Source: Glycomyces arizonensis DSM 44726
GTDB taxonomy: Bacteria; Actinomycetota; Actinomycetes; Mycobacteriales; Micromonosporaceae
Assembly (NCBI RefSeq): GCF_000482705.1
Contig: NZ_AXWO01000004.1
Span: 186,001-250,000, forward strand
Reading direction: 5' to 3'
Length of the DNA: 64,000 bases
A program made the translations under genes and the position numbers. Within the stretch, counting starts at the first letter, position 1, and each line of letters begins with the position of its first letter. Positions 58,464 to 64,000 of this stretch are shown one piece after another. Under the pieces are notes generated by a model that worked only from the letters and a program-made list of their open reading frames with translations, searched no databases and had not been told where the DNA came from.

Positions 58464-58797
58464 CGAGCGCCCCCTCGGTGATCTCGGCCCAGGCCCAGCC
58501 GCCCTCGTCGTCGAGCAGCAGCGGGCCCATGTGGGTCTGGACAGGGATGGCGTGCTCGTCGTCCCAGGACCGGACCGACCAGCCCTTCAGGCACGCCTCG
58601 TCGGGGTGGGCGTGGATGTAGCCGTGGCATCCGGTCGTCCCGGAACCGCACACGTCGAGCCCGTTCGCGGCGCTCCAGGGGCCGCCTTGCGAGCGGTTCT
58701 TGCGGTGCTGGTAGTTGGTGGCGCGGGCGGCGCCGCAGACCTCGCAGACGCCGCCCGAGCGCTCCCTGACCAGCTGGCGGGCGCGCTTCTCACTCAC
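58456..58797 (-). CDS. HNH endonuclease
   Basis: 113 residues, GTG 58797. HNH core CEVCGAARATNYQHRKN then SQGGPWSAANGLDVCGSGTTG and CHGYIHAHP. Overlaps the WhiB gene by 8 bp. Could aid replication or packaging, or be a free-standing homing enzyme. Confidence 0.78.
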   Translation of the reverse strand: MSEKRARQLVRERSGGVCEVCGAARATNYQHRKNRSQGGPWSAANGLDVCGSGTTGCHGYIHAHPDEACLKGWSVRSWDDEHAIPVQTHMGPLLLDDEGGWAWAEITEGALDG

Positions 58798-59260
58798 CGG
58801 TGCCCCCGGCGAGCTCCAGCAGCCCGGAGGAGGCCAGCAGGCCGTGCATCCGCTCCCGAGCCTCGGGCGTCGGCCGCGCCGAGACGTAGGCCGATCCGGT
58901 CTTGATCTCCACGCCGGGGATGACCTCACCGGTGGCGACGTCGACCGGCTCGCCCGCTTTCTTCGCGGCGTTCAGCAGCCGCAGCCGGACGTCGGGGTCG
59001 ACGGTGCGCACGATCGCGTCGGGGTAGGTCTTCTCGACCCAGTCGGCGAAGGCGTCCTCGTCGACCACGGTGGCCGAGACGCGCCCGGCGCCCTTGGAGA
59101 CGACGCCGAGCTTGACGTCGTCGACGTCCTTGACGGTCACCCGGTCGGCGCCGGACGCCTCGAACTCGTCCATGAGTCCGGCCTTCGCGGCCTTCTCGAT
59201 GTCCTTGAGCTCGTCGGCGATGAGCTTCGCCGCGAGGGCTTTCTGCGCGAGGTCTTTCAC
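58790..59260 (-). CDS. phage hypothetical protein downstream of the Rad52-like gene
   Basis: 156 residues, GTG 59260 overlapping the Rad52-like stop (GTGA). Helical start (KDLAQKALAAKLIADELKD) then beta-alpha region (RVTVKDVDDVKLGVV). The constant neighbour of the annealing protein, so likely a recombination accessory, but no family recognised. Confidence 0.58.
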   Translation of the reverse strand: MKDLAQKALAAKLIADELKDIEKAAKAGLMDEFEASGADRVTVKDVDDVKLGVVSKGAGRVSATVVDEDAFADWVEKTYPDAIVRTVDPDVRLRLLNAAKKAGEPVDVATGEVIPGVEIKTGSAYVSARPTPEARERMHGLLASSGLLELAGGTGE

Positions 59261-60075
59261 TGCTGGGCTCCTGTCTCGATCAGCTCGCCCTCCAAGGCGG
59301 CCGGGGTGTCCTGCGGGGTGGTCTCGGTGGCGTCCTGCACGTCGGGGTCGGGCGGCAGCTCGGGGGCGCGCTCGCCAGCGCGGGCGCGCAGCCAGTTCGC
59401 CTCGGCCTCGTCGATCGCCCCCGCCTTGAAGGCGTCGACGACGCGGGACCACACTCGGCCCGCTGCGCCCTGGTGCGCGGCGGCGTTGACCGACGCCATG
59501 AGCCCTTGGGCCTCGGCCCCGGGGTGGAACTCGGGGGCGGCGACTGGGGCGTCTTCGCTCTCGCGGATGTAGTCGCCCTCATCGGGGATCAGGGACCACT
59601 TCACGACCGCCTCGGCGGCGCCGTTGTTGTACAGCGACAGCCCGAACTGGTCGCCGAGATTGACCGCGCACCGCTTGATCGCCTGCGACATCGCCGTTTT
59701 CAGGGCCATGTCGTGCGCATCCCCGACTGACGGCTGGTTGATGGCGTCCCCGGCGGCGCCGTCGTCGTAGGCGGCGATCACCTCGCCGGTCTCGTCCTTG
59801 AGGATCAGGCGGCCGGTCACTCGGTAGACGACCGTGTGCAGGTACGCCATGTACTGGCGGCCGTCCTTGTCCTTCTTCGGCCGCTCGGTCACGCTGGTGT
59901 GCACCAGCTCGGTCTCCATGACCTGGAAGTCCCAGCCGCCGAGCCCGAAGATGCGGATCAGGTAGCGGCGGACGTCCCACGCTTCGAGGTGGGCCATGCC
60001 GCGGAGCATCTGCACCCGGCCCTCGTTGATCGGCGAGAGGAGCGCGGCGCGCTGCTTGTCGGTGAGGCTCGCCAT
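59257..60075 (-). CDS. Rad52/Sak-type single-strand annealing protein
   Basis: 272 residues. N-terminal 170 residues have the Rad52/22-like core: LLSPINEGRVQMLRGMAHLE, YLIRIFGLGGWDFQVMETE, GDAINQPSVGDAHDMALKTA and MSQAIKRCAVNLGDQFGLSLY. The KTAMSQAIKRC segment is the conserved DNA-binding helix. It anneals ssDNA in phage recombination. The C-terminus is an acidic, disordered tail that could bind SSB. Confidence 0.85.
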   Translation of the reverse strand: MASLTDKQRAALLSPINEGRVQMLRGMAHLEAWDVRRYLIRIFGLGGWDFQVMETELVHTSVTERPKKDKDGRQYMAYLHTVVYRVTGRLILKDETGEVIAAYDDGAAGDAINQPSVGDAHDMALKTAMSQAIKRCAVNLGDQFGLSLYNNGAAEAVVKWSLIPDEGDYIRESEDAPVAAPEFHPGAEAQGLMASVNAAAHQGAAGRVWSRVVDAFKAGAIDEAEANWLRARAGERAPELPPDPDVQDATETTPQDTPAALEGELIETGAQQ

Positions 60076-60497
60076 CAGAAAGGCACCTCGGCGTTCTTGG
60101 GGGTGAACCCGTCGGCCTCGTACTCGGTCTGCCCGCGCTCGGCCCAGCCGCGGACGAGCGCGCGGGCGTCGAGCTGGTCGAGCGCGATCCCGTCGAGCCA
60201 GTCCTCGAAGAGCGTCTCGGCGATGCTGGCGAGGTCTTCGCCCTCGGGGCAGGGCAGGCCCTCGTCGTCGCAGGCGGGGCCGATGTAGTGCGCGGCCAGC
60301 AGGGCGCGGACGGCCTGCTCGGCGCGGTCGGCCCGCTCGGTGGCGGCACGGCGGGCCGCGTCGGCGAACGCCTCGCGCTGCTCGGCGCGCTCGGCGGCGG
60401 CGCGGGCGATGCTCGCCTCGTCGTCGAGGTGGACGTCCAGTGCGGCGATGGCGTCGAGCTGGACGTCGGACAGGGGACGGGTGGTGGTGTCGGTCAT
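60075..60497 (-). CDS. helical phage protein upstream of the annealase
   Basis: 140 residues, Glu/Ala-rich helix (DDEASIARAAAERAEQREAF) with a C-terminal small part. Ends by overlapping the annealase start. Possibly a host-nuclease inhibitor or recombination partner, but this is only by position. Confidence 0.55.
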   Translation of the reverse strand: MTDTTTRPLSDVQLDAIAALDVHLDDEASIARAAAERAEQREAFADAARRAATERADRAEQAVRALLAAHYIGPACDDEGLPCPEGEDLASIAETLFEDWLDGIALDQLDARALVRGWAERGQTEYEADGFTPKNAEVPF

Positions 60498-60499
60498 GG

Positions 60500-61327
60500 C
60501 TACTGGGCTCCTTCGGTGGAGGCGGCCGCGAGCGCGGCGCGGTGGCGGGCGGTCTCGGCGTCGATGCGCCGACGGATGAACTCCACGCCAGAGGGCCGGA
60601 CGTAGAGCGTGTAGTGCGAGCAGGCGCCCCACGTGTGGTCGACGACCTTCTCGACGGGCTTGAAGTGCTGGGCGTGCGCGGCGTACACGTCGTACTGCGC
60701 GGTCCCGCACGGCGCCTGGCGGTAGAAGATGATCTTCTGATCGAGCAGGAACCGGCGCAGGTCCTTCTCCTTGAGGCCCAGCAGCTTCGCGACCTGGCGG
60801 ACGAGCCGGTCGCCCTTGTCGGCGGCGAGGTAGGCGTCGTGCGCGAGCGCCTTCGGCTCCATCTCCTTGCGGGCGGCCTCGGAGGCGATCAGGTCCCGCG
60901 CGGTCTTGGCGGCCATCTCGGCGAGCGCCAGCACGCCCTCAGGTGTGGTGAGGTCGGGCAGCAGCCGGGCGGGTGCCACTTCGGCCTCGCGGGTCTTGAT
61001 CGCGAAGTACGCCTGCGCGGCAGCCACTTCGGGCTTGTTCGGGTCGCCGTTCATGGCGACGAGGTAGGCGGCGAAGCGGGTCAGGCGGAAGTCCTCGCGT
61101 GGTCGGCCGCCGGTGCCTTCTTCGGTGACCACCGAAAAAGCCTGGTCGGCGTCGTGGCCGGAGTTCTTCGCGGACTGGTAGGCGCGCTCCACGATGCGGC
61201 GGAAGTCCTCCCATCGTGCGTACTGCATGACGGACTGGAGGTCGCGGCCCATCCAGTGCTCGCCGCGCTCGTCGGTGCGGGCGATCTGGTCGAAGGGGGA
61301 CAGGCCCCCGATCATCTCGGGGAGCAT
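60500..61327 (-). CDS. phage antirepressor (DinD/BRO-like plus KilAC)
   Basis: 275 residues. N-terminal DinD/BRO-N-type domain (FDQIARTDERGEHWMGRDLQ, YARWEDFRRIVERAYQSAK, FRLTRFAAYLVAMNGDPNKP); C-terminal KilAC-like domain (VAKLLGLKEKDLRRFLLDQK). Such proteins antagonise phage repressors in the switch to lytic growth. Located in the early region, downstream of the leftward early promoter. Confidence 0.82.
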   Translation of the reverse strand: MLPEMIGGLSPFDQIARTDERGEHWMGRDLQSVMQYARWEDFRRIVERAYQSAKNSGHDADQAFSVVTEEGTGGRPREDFRLTRFAAYLVAMNGDPNKPEVAAAQAYFAIKTREAEVAPARLLPDLTTPEGVLALAEMAAKTARDLIASEAARKEMEPKALAHDAYLAADKGDRLVRQVAKLLGLKEKDLRRFLLDQKIIFYRQAPCGTAQYDVYAAHAQHFKPVEKVVDHTWGACSHYTLYVRPSGVEFIRRRIDAETARHRAALAAASTEGAQ

Positions 61328-61852
61328 CTACTCGGCCTCGCCTTCGGCGGCGGCGCGGGAGCACGGGCGGTTGACGCCGCCCCCGCCGGTCTCGTGCCGC
61401 TCGTGGAGCATGTTGTGGCGGCCGCCCTCTCCCATGCACTCGGGGCAGCGGCCGGGCTCGTCTTCGCCCCCGGCGTGGACGGGCGGCTCGATCAGGTTCA
61501 GGGCGTACTCGGCGTACGACCGGAGGCGATCGGCGCGGATGGCGATCGTCTCCAGGCACCGGACGGCGTCGTTGACGCGCTCCATCTCGGCGCTCACCAC
61601 GGCAGGGTGTTCGTCCTCGTCGATGCCGTTCATGTAGTCGATGACGGCCGACTCGCGCAGGCGGGCGACCGCCTCATCGATGGGCATGAGTTCCTCGAAC
61701 TCGCCGAAGCCGTCCAGGGCCCGGTTCAGGACGTCGTTCAGGTACCGCTGTTCGTCCTTCATCTGGCCGGCCCAGTGGGCGGCGCGGGCGAGGTCGATCA
61801 GGCGGTGGGTGAGCACGTCGGACCCGGCGATCAGATCGGGATTGGTGGTCAT
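61328..61852 (-). CDS. phage hypothetical protein with Cys motif
   Basis: 174 residues: helical with a CPECMGEGGRH zinc-knuckle-like motif near the C-terminus. Ends directly before the antirepressor start. No family. Confidence 0.55.
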   Translation of the reverse strand: MTTNPDLIAGSDVLTHRLIDLARAAHWAGQMKDEQRYLNDVLNRALDGFGEFEELMPIDEAVARLRESAVIDYMNGIDEDEHPAVVSAEMERVNDAVRCLETIAIRADRLRSYAEYALNLIEPPVHAGGEDEPGRCPECMGEGGRHNMLHERHETGGGGVNRPCSRAAAEGEAE

Positions 61853-61903
61853 GTCTCCTCTTTCGGGTGGTGGTGCGGGGCGCGGCGTGCGCGCCCCGCA
61901 GGG

Positions 61904-62236
61904 CTACGTCTGGTTGGGCCAGTTCTCGGCGACGATCGCGTGGAACTGGCGGTTCATCTCGGTGAACTCGGCGGCGGTCATGTGGTGGATCTCGCGGACC
62001 GCGCGGGGCCGGTCGACGATGTCGAGCGGCTCGGTGGCCTCGGCGAGCGCGGCGAGGTCGGCGTCGACCTCGCCCCGACACAGCCGGTCGGCCAGGTCGC
62101 CGGAGGCGGCGCACTGGGGGGCCTGGCGGTCGGCCCGGGTGTCGGCGGCCAGCGAGCAGACGACCCAGACGATGACCGCGAGAGCGGCCAGGCCCACCAG
62201 TGAGGCGGCGGCGATGACGATGTAGGGCGTGCTCAC
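61904..62236 (-). CDS. phage membrane protein with cytosolic helical domain
   Basis: 110 residues. One N-terminal span (YIVIAAASLVGLAALAVIVW) then a polar domain with two Cys (QCAASGDLADRLC). Early-region membrane protein; may act in exclusion or in host membrane changes. Unknown. Confidence 0.6.
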   Translation of the reverse strand: MSTPYIVIAAASLVGLAALAVIVWVVCSLAADTRADRQAPQCAASGDLADRLCRGEVDADLAALAEATEPLDIVDRPRAVREIHHMTAAEFTEMNRQFHAIVAENWPNQT

Positions 62237-62472
62237 TGGGACCTCCAGTCCTCGCGCGGCCAGGCGGCCGTGCTGTCGTCGTGCAGCACGGCCGCCAGGC
62301 GGCGCCTGGGCGCCCGGTGCGACCGGGGCGCGATCAGGCGGCCGTCCTGGTCGATCACGACCGGCTCGGGCTCAGGGGCGGGCGCATCGGTGAGGTGGTC
62401 GGCGAGGACCCACGCGCCGATCCAGACGACGGCGAGCAGCGCCAGCGCGGCGACGATCACGGGGCCGGTCAC
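62233..62472 (-). CDS. small phage membrane protein
   Basis: 79 residues. N-terminal span (PVIVAALALLAVVWIGAWVL) then a basic proline-containing tail (APRSHRAPRRRLAAV). Coupled to both neighbours by overlapping stops. Unknown function. Confidence 0.6.
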   Translation of the reverse strand: MTGPVIVAALALLAVVWIGAWVLADHLTDAPAPEPEPVVIDQDGRLIAPRSHRAPRRRLAAVLHDDSTAAWPREDWRSQ

Positions 62473-62729
62473 AGCGCACCCCCCTCGTCCAGGTGGGACA
62501 TGACCTCGTCGAACTGCGCGGCGGCCTCCACCTGGGCGTCGGAGTCGGCCACGGCCAGCGCGAGAGCGCGCAGCTGCTGCGCGGCCGGGATCAACTCGTC
62601 GAGGACGGCGGCGATCTGCGCGGCCTGGGCGGCATCGTCGATCAGGTGGATACGGGAGTGCAGGACCCGGGAGCCGGACACGACGATCTGCGTCAGCTCG
62701 ACCGGGGAGAGAATGCGATCGGTGGTCAT
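62469..62729 (-). CDS. small helical phage protein
   Basis: 86 residues, all-helical, acidic C-terminus (DEVMSHLDEGGAL). No DNA-binding or membrane feature. Overlaps neighbours. Unknown. Confidence 0.58.
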   Translation of the reverse strand: MTTDRILSPVELTQIVVSGSRVLHSRIHLIDDAAQAAQIAAVLDELIPAAQQLRALALAVADSDAQVEAAAQFDEVMSHLDEGGAL

Positions 62730-62887
62730 CAGTTGTCGCCGTCCTTCCGCGCCTGCTGCGAGGCCCAGAAGCCCCGGGACTCGGTCATGCGGCGGTGCTG
62801 CTCGGAGTCGTCCGACGCGGTGCGCGGGTCCGGCTGGCGGTCGTCGCGGTCCCGCTCACGGGCGGCGCTGTTACGCTTGCTGTTCAT
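62729..62887 (-). CDS. 52-residue charged phage protein
   Basis: ATG 62887 to stop at 62729-62731, which shares a base with the next start (ATCAG on the plus strand). Very rich in Arg, Asp and Ser (MNSKRNSAARERDRDDRQ). RBS is weak, so moderate confidence. Coupled to the 62469 gene. Confidence 0.5.
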   Translation of the reverse strand: MNSKRNSAARERDRDDRQPDPRTASDDSEQHRRMTESRGFWASQQARKDGDN

Positions 62888-62988
62888 GGGTTGCTCATCT
62901 CGGGTGAGTGATTCCTAGGCCCGTCGTCCTGTGTCATCAGGCGGCGGGCCGCTTCCGTATGTGGTGTGTGTGGAGGGGCTTAGGGAGT

Positions 62989-63021
62989 GGGCCGCCCCCG
63001 ACCCCTCAGCGGGGGCGGCCC
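62989..63021 (-). terminator. early-region terminator hairpin
   Basis: GGGCCGCCCCCG (62989-63000) pairs with CGGGGGCGGCCC (63010-63021) with a 9-nt loop, a perfect 12-bp stem. It lies 31 bp after the proline-rich gene and ahead of the long early operon; possibly an antitermination or attenuation point. Confidence 0.7.
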
Positions 63022-63051
63022 GTGCCAGCCTGGGGACTGGCGGAGGAGGGT

Positions 63052-63285
63052 CTAAGCGGCGCGGGCGTGCTCGGTGCGCTTCGCGGTCCGGACGGCGGGG
63101 GCGACGATGAGGCCGAGGCGGCGGGCGATGTGCGGAGGGATCGGCGGGTACGCCTGGCCCCTGGGCGGGTCGTCGACGGCGCGGAGGCGCTTCGGCGGGG
63201 CGGGGTCGGGCGGGCCGCTGGGGGACGGCGGGGCGCCAGTCGGGCGCGGCCTCGGGCCGCTGTCGGGAGGAGTCTGGTTAGGCAT
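63052..63285 (-). CDS. proline-rich phage protein
   Basis: 77 residues; first 50 are Pro/Arg-rich and unstructured (PPDSGPRPRPTGAPPSPSG), the end is a short amphipathic helix (PPHIARRLGLIVAPAV). Overlaps the preceding excisionase-like gene by 8 bp. Unknown. Confidence 0.52.
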   Translation of the reverse strand: MPNQTPPDSGPRPRPTGAPPSPSGPPDPAPPKRLRAVDDPPRGQAYPPIPPHIARRLGLIVAPAVRTAKRTEHARAA

Positions 63286-63520
63286 GGGTTCGCCTCGCCT
63301 TCGATCGCTGCTCGTCGAGCTCGTGAACCTCGTCGGTGGGGACGCAGATCCCCTTGCTGTCCGCGTCCGGGTAGTGGCGTTTCGTGAGCGTGCCGTCGTC
63401 GAACCAGCGGTAGACCTGGCGCTCGCTCACTCCGAGGAAGGCCATAACGTCCGGCACGAGGTAGTGGGGTATGCCCGCCAGGAACACCTGACATGTGGGG
63501 AGCGGATGTGTCAACTTCAC
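63278..63520 (-). CDS. excisionase/Cro-like HTH protein
   Basis: 80 residues from a GTG at 63520, 7 bases after the -10 TACGAT, so probably leaderless; GTG 63487 is an alternative. The core GIPHYLVPDVMAFLGVSERQ with VYRWFDDGTLTKR is a MerR/Xis-type winged helix. First gene of the leftward early operon and divergent from the repressor, so it is likely a Cro-type regulator, an excisionase, or both. Confidence 0.75.
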   Translation of the reverse strand: MKLTHPLPTCQVFLAGIPHYLVPDVMAFLGVSERQVYRWFDDGTLTKRHYPDADSKGICVPTDEVHELDEQRSKARRTHA

Positions 63521-63526
63521 CTGACG
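63509..63526. promoter_or_regulatory. repressor operator O1
   Basis: TGTCAACTTCACCTGACG; consensus TGTCA-N8-TGACR. It covers the predicted start of the leftward early transcript. Confidence 0.65.
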
Positions 63527-63556
63527 ATCGTAGGCACGTCGAGACCATGGTGTCAA
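63527..63556 (-). promoter_or_regulatory. leftward early promoter
   Basis: TTGACA (63556-63551), 18-bp spacer, TACGAT (63532-63527) on the minus strand. Operator O2 covers the -35 and O1 abuts the -10 on its downstream side, so a bound repressor would shut it off. The predicted start coincides with GTG 63520. Confidence 0.72.
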
Positions 63557-63568
63557 CTGAACCGGACA
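63551..63568. promoter_or_regulatory. repressor operator O2
   Basis: TGTCAACTGAACCGGACA; the left half is the -35 of the leftward promoter. Confidence 0.65.
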
Positions 63569-63611
63569 CCTAATTTTCCGACCGTCACTCGCGAGGTGGA
63601 TAGGCGGGGGG

Positions 63612-63640
63612 TTGAATGTCAACTTGAACTGACATAACAT
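63612..63640 (+). promoter_or_regulatory. repressor promoter with operator O3 in its spacer
   Basis: TTGAAT (63612-63617), 17-bp spacer, TAACAT (63635-63640). Operator O3, TGTCAACTTGAACTGACA (63617-63634), fills the spacer exactly. The predicted start falls on GTG 63647, giving a leaderless repressor mRNA. Confidence 0.7.
63617..63634. promoter_or_regulatory. repressor operator O3
   Basis: TGTCAACTTGAACTGACA, the most symmetrical copy. Its position between -35 and -10 of the repressor promoter implies autorepression. Confidence 0.65.
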
Positions 63641-63646
63641 GACGCG

Positions 63647-64000
63647 GTGAACGAAAATCTGAGCTCGCGACAAAAGCGACGACGTAAGCAGGGCGTGTCA
63701 ATCAGACTTGACGGTCGGGAGGCGCGCTGGCGGGCGCACTATCGGCGTCAATACCCTGGGCTTATGTCAAGTCAAGCTGACGGCACCCCCGAGCAGATCG
63801 CGTTCGGGCGCTGGGTAGAGGAACACCTCGCCTATCTCAAAGAGGTCAAGGGCATCTCGATGCGTGCCGCGTGCAGGCGGGCCGACGTCAGCCACACGCA
63901 GGTGTACGCCTGGATGGGGCAGCCCGAGTCCACCGGGTACAACGACGCCTCGCCGGCGGCAGTCAAGAAGTTCTGCACGGCGTTCGGGTTCGACTACGCC
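63647..64000 (+). CDS. phage immunity repressor, N-terminal part (runs off right edge)
   Basis: 118 codons are visible from GTG 63647, which lies at the predicted transcription start (leaderless). ATG 63764 in the same frame is an alternative. The segment from 63764 shows EQIAFGRWVEEHLAYLKEVK and a HTH-type stretch MRAACRRADVSHTQVYAWMG followed by KKFCTAFGFDYA. Operators O3-O5 in its promoter and first codons point to autoregulation. Divergent from the excisionase/Cro-like gene. The C-terminus is beyond the window. Confidence 0.8.
   Translation, partial: MNENLSSRQKRRRKQGVSIRLDGREARWRAHYRRQYPGLMSSQADGTPEQIAFGRWVEEHLAYLKEVKGISMRAACRRADVSHTQVYAWMGQPESTGYNDASPAAVKKFCTAFGFDYA
63696..63713. promoter_or_regulatory. 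repressor operator O4
   Basis: TGTCAATCAGACTTGACG within the 5' part of the repressor gene, about 50 bp after its predicted start. Confidence 0.6.
63765..63782. promoter_or_regulatory. repressor operator O5
   Basis: TGTCAAGTCAAGCTGACG, overlapping the alternative ATG start at 63764. Spacing of the five sites from start to start is 42, 66, 79 and 69 bp. Confidence 0.6.

Larger units (their letters stand above)
24836..64000. mobile_element. siphovirus-type prophage, left about 39 kb (right end outside window)
   Basis: Starts at attL in tadA and contains, from right to left, immunity switch, replication/recombination, packaging, head, tail and lysis modules in the order usual for lambda-like actinophages. 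Almost all genes are on the minus strand. Both an intact lysis module and full head/tail set suggest that it could be functional. Integrase and attR are not in the window and should lie to the right of 64000. Confidence 0.93.

Noticed and set aside
60440-62203. 587-codon plus-strand frame in the early region
   Set aside because: It is antisense to four overlapping, coupled phage genes and has no domain.
1-64000. tRNA, rRNA or integrase genes
   Set aside because: I found no cloverleaf-like sequence and no serine or tyrosine integrase motif; the integrase is expected beyond the right edge.

Overview
The window is high-GC actinobacterial DNA. The evidence is the codon use, a Streptomyces-type xylanase operator, an LPXTG wall anchor, an Ssd/TadA-type locus and, in the phage part, a WhiB protein. 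The genus cannot be fixed from sequence alone; a Glycomyces-like or Micromonospora-like actinomycete is a reasonable guess. Two parts are visible: host chromosome (1 to about 24.84 kb) and a large siphovirus-type prophage (about 24.84 kb to past the right edge).

Host part, left to right: the N-terminal part of a UvrD-like helicase; a molybdopterin pair moaA-moaD with a 61-bp decaying tandem repeat of the moaD 3' end; a secreted, cell-wall-anchored GH10 xylanase with a clear promoter and twin xylanase-type operator; an Excalibur-domain membrane protein; a VOC protein; a small operon of unknown membrane and hypothetical proteins marked by an AT-rich palindrome family that also occurs upstream of the helicase; a frameshifted leucine-rich-repeat gene lying between 38-bp direct repeats; a fructosamine-kinase-like gene; a sulfotransferase; a four-gene cassette (30-aa peptide, small acidic protein, alpha/beta hydrolase, lipoprotein); an Rpn-like nuclease; a PIG-L deacetylase that reads without a stop into serC; citrate synthase; aldose 1-epimerase; and the start of a Tad/Flp-pilus-like locus (ssd-tadA) with two consensus DnaA boxes upstream.

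The prophage interrupts tadA exactly in the codons for its Walker A motif (attL). Nearly all phage genes run leftward. Reading from the right edge: a divergent immunity switch (repressor to the right, excisionase/Cro-like HTH gene to the left, five 18-bp operators, both transcripts apparently leaderless); small membrane proteins; an antirepressor; Rad52-like annealing protein; HNH; WhiB; RusA; a replication initiator carrying six internal iterons; a DnaC-like loader; many small accessory genes; then, after a candidate SOS-type promoter, TerS, HNH, TerL, portal, MuF, scaffold, capsid, connectors, tail tube, frameshifted tail chaperone, tape measure, tail tip proteins, endolysin and holin. The integrase, attR and the 3' half of tadA must lie beyond base 64000. 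At the left end a rightward accessory module, probably expressed in the lysogen, holds a ribbon-helix-helix-like regulator, a two-repeat type I-E CRISPR mini-array and two unknown genes.

The two most unusual systems are in the prophage. First, the MuF minor capsid gene carries an intein of 330 residues at the HPN/CRH motif, and a Vsr-like homing endonuclease is encoded on the opposite strand, entirely inside the intein and in exact codon register with it, so that both intein splicing ends are dual-coding. Second, a cas-less mini-CRISPR array with one spacer lies 12 bp downstream of a phage regulator gene.
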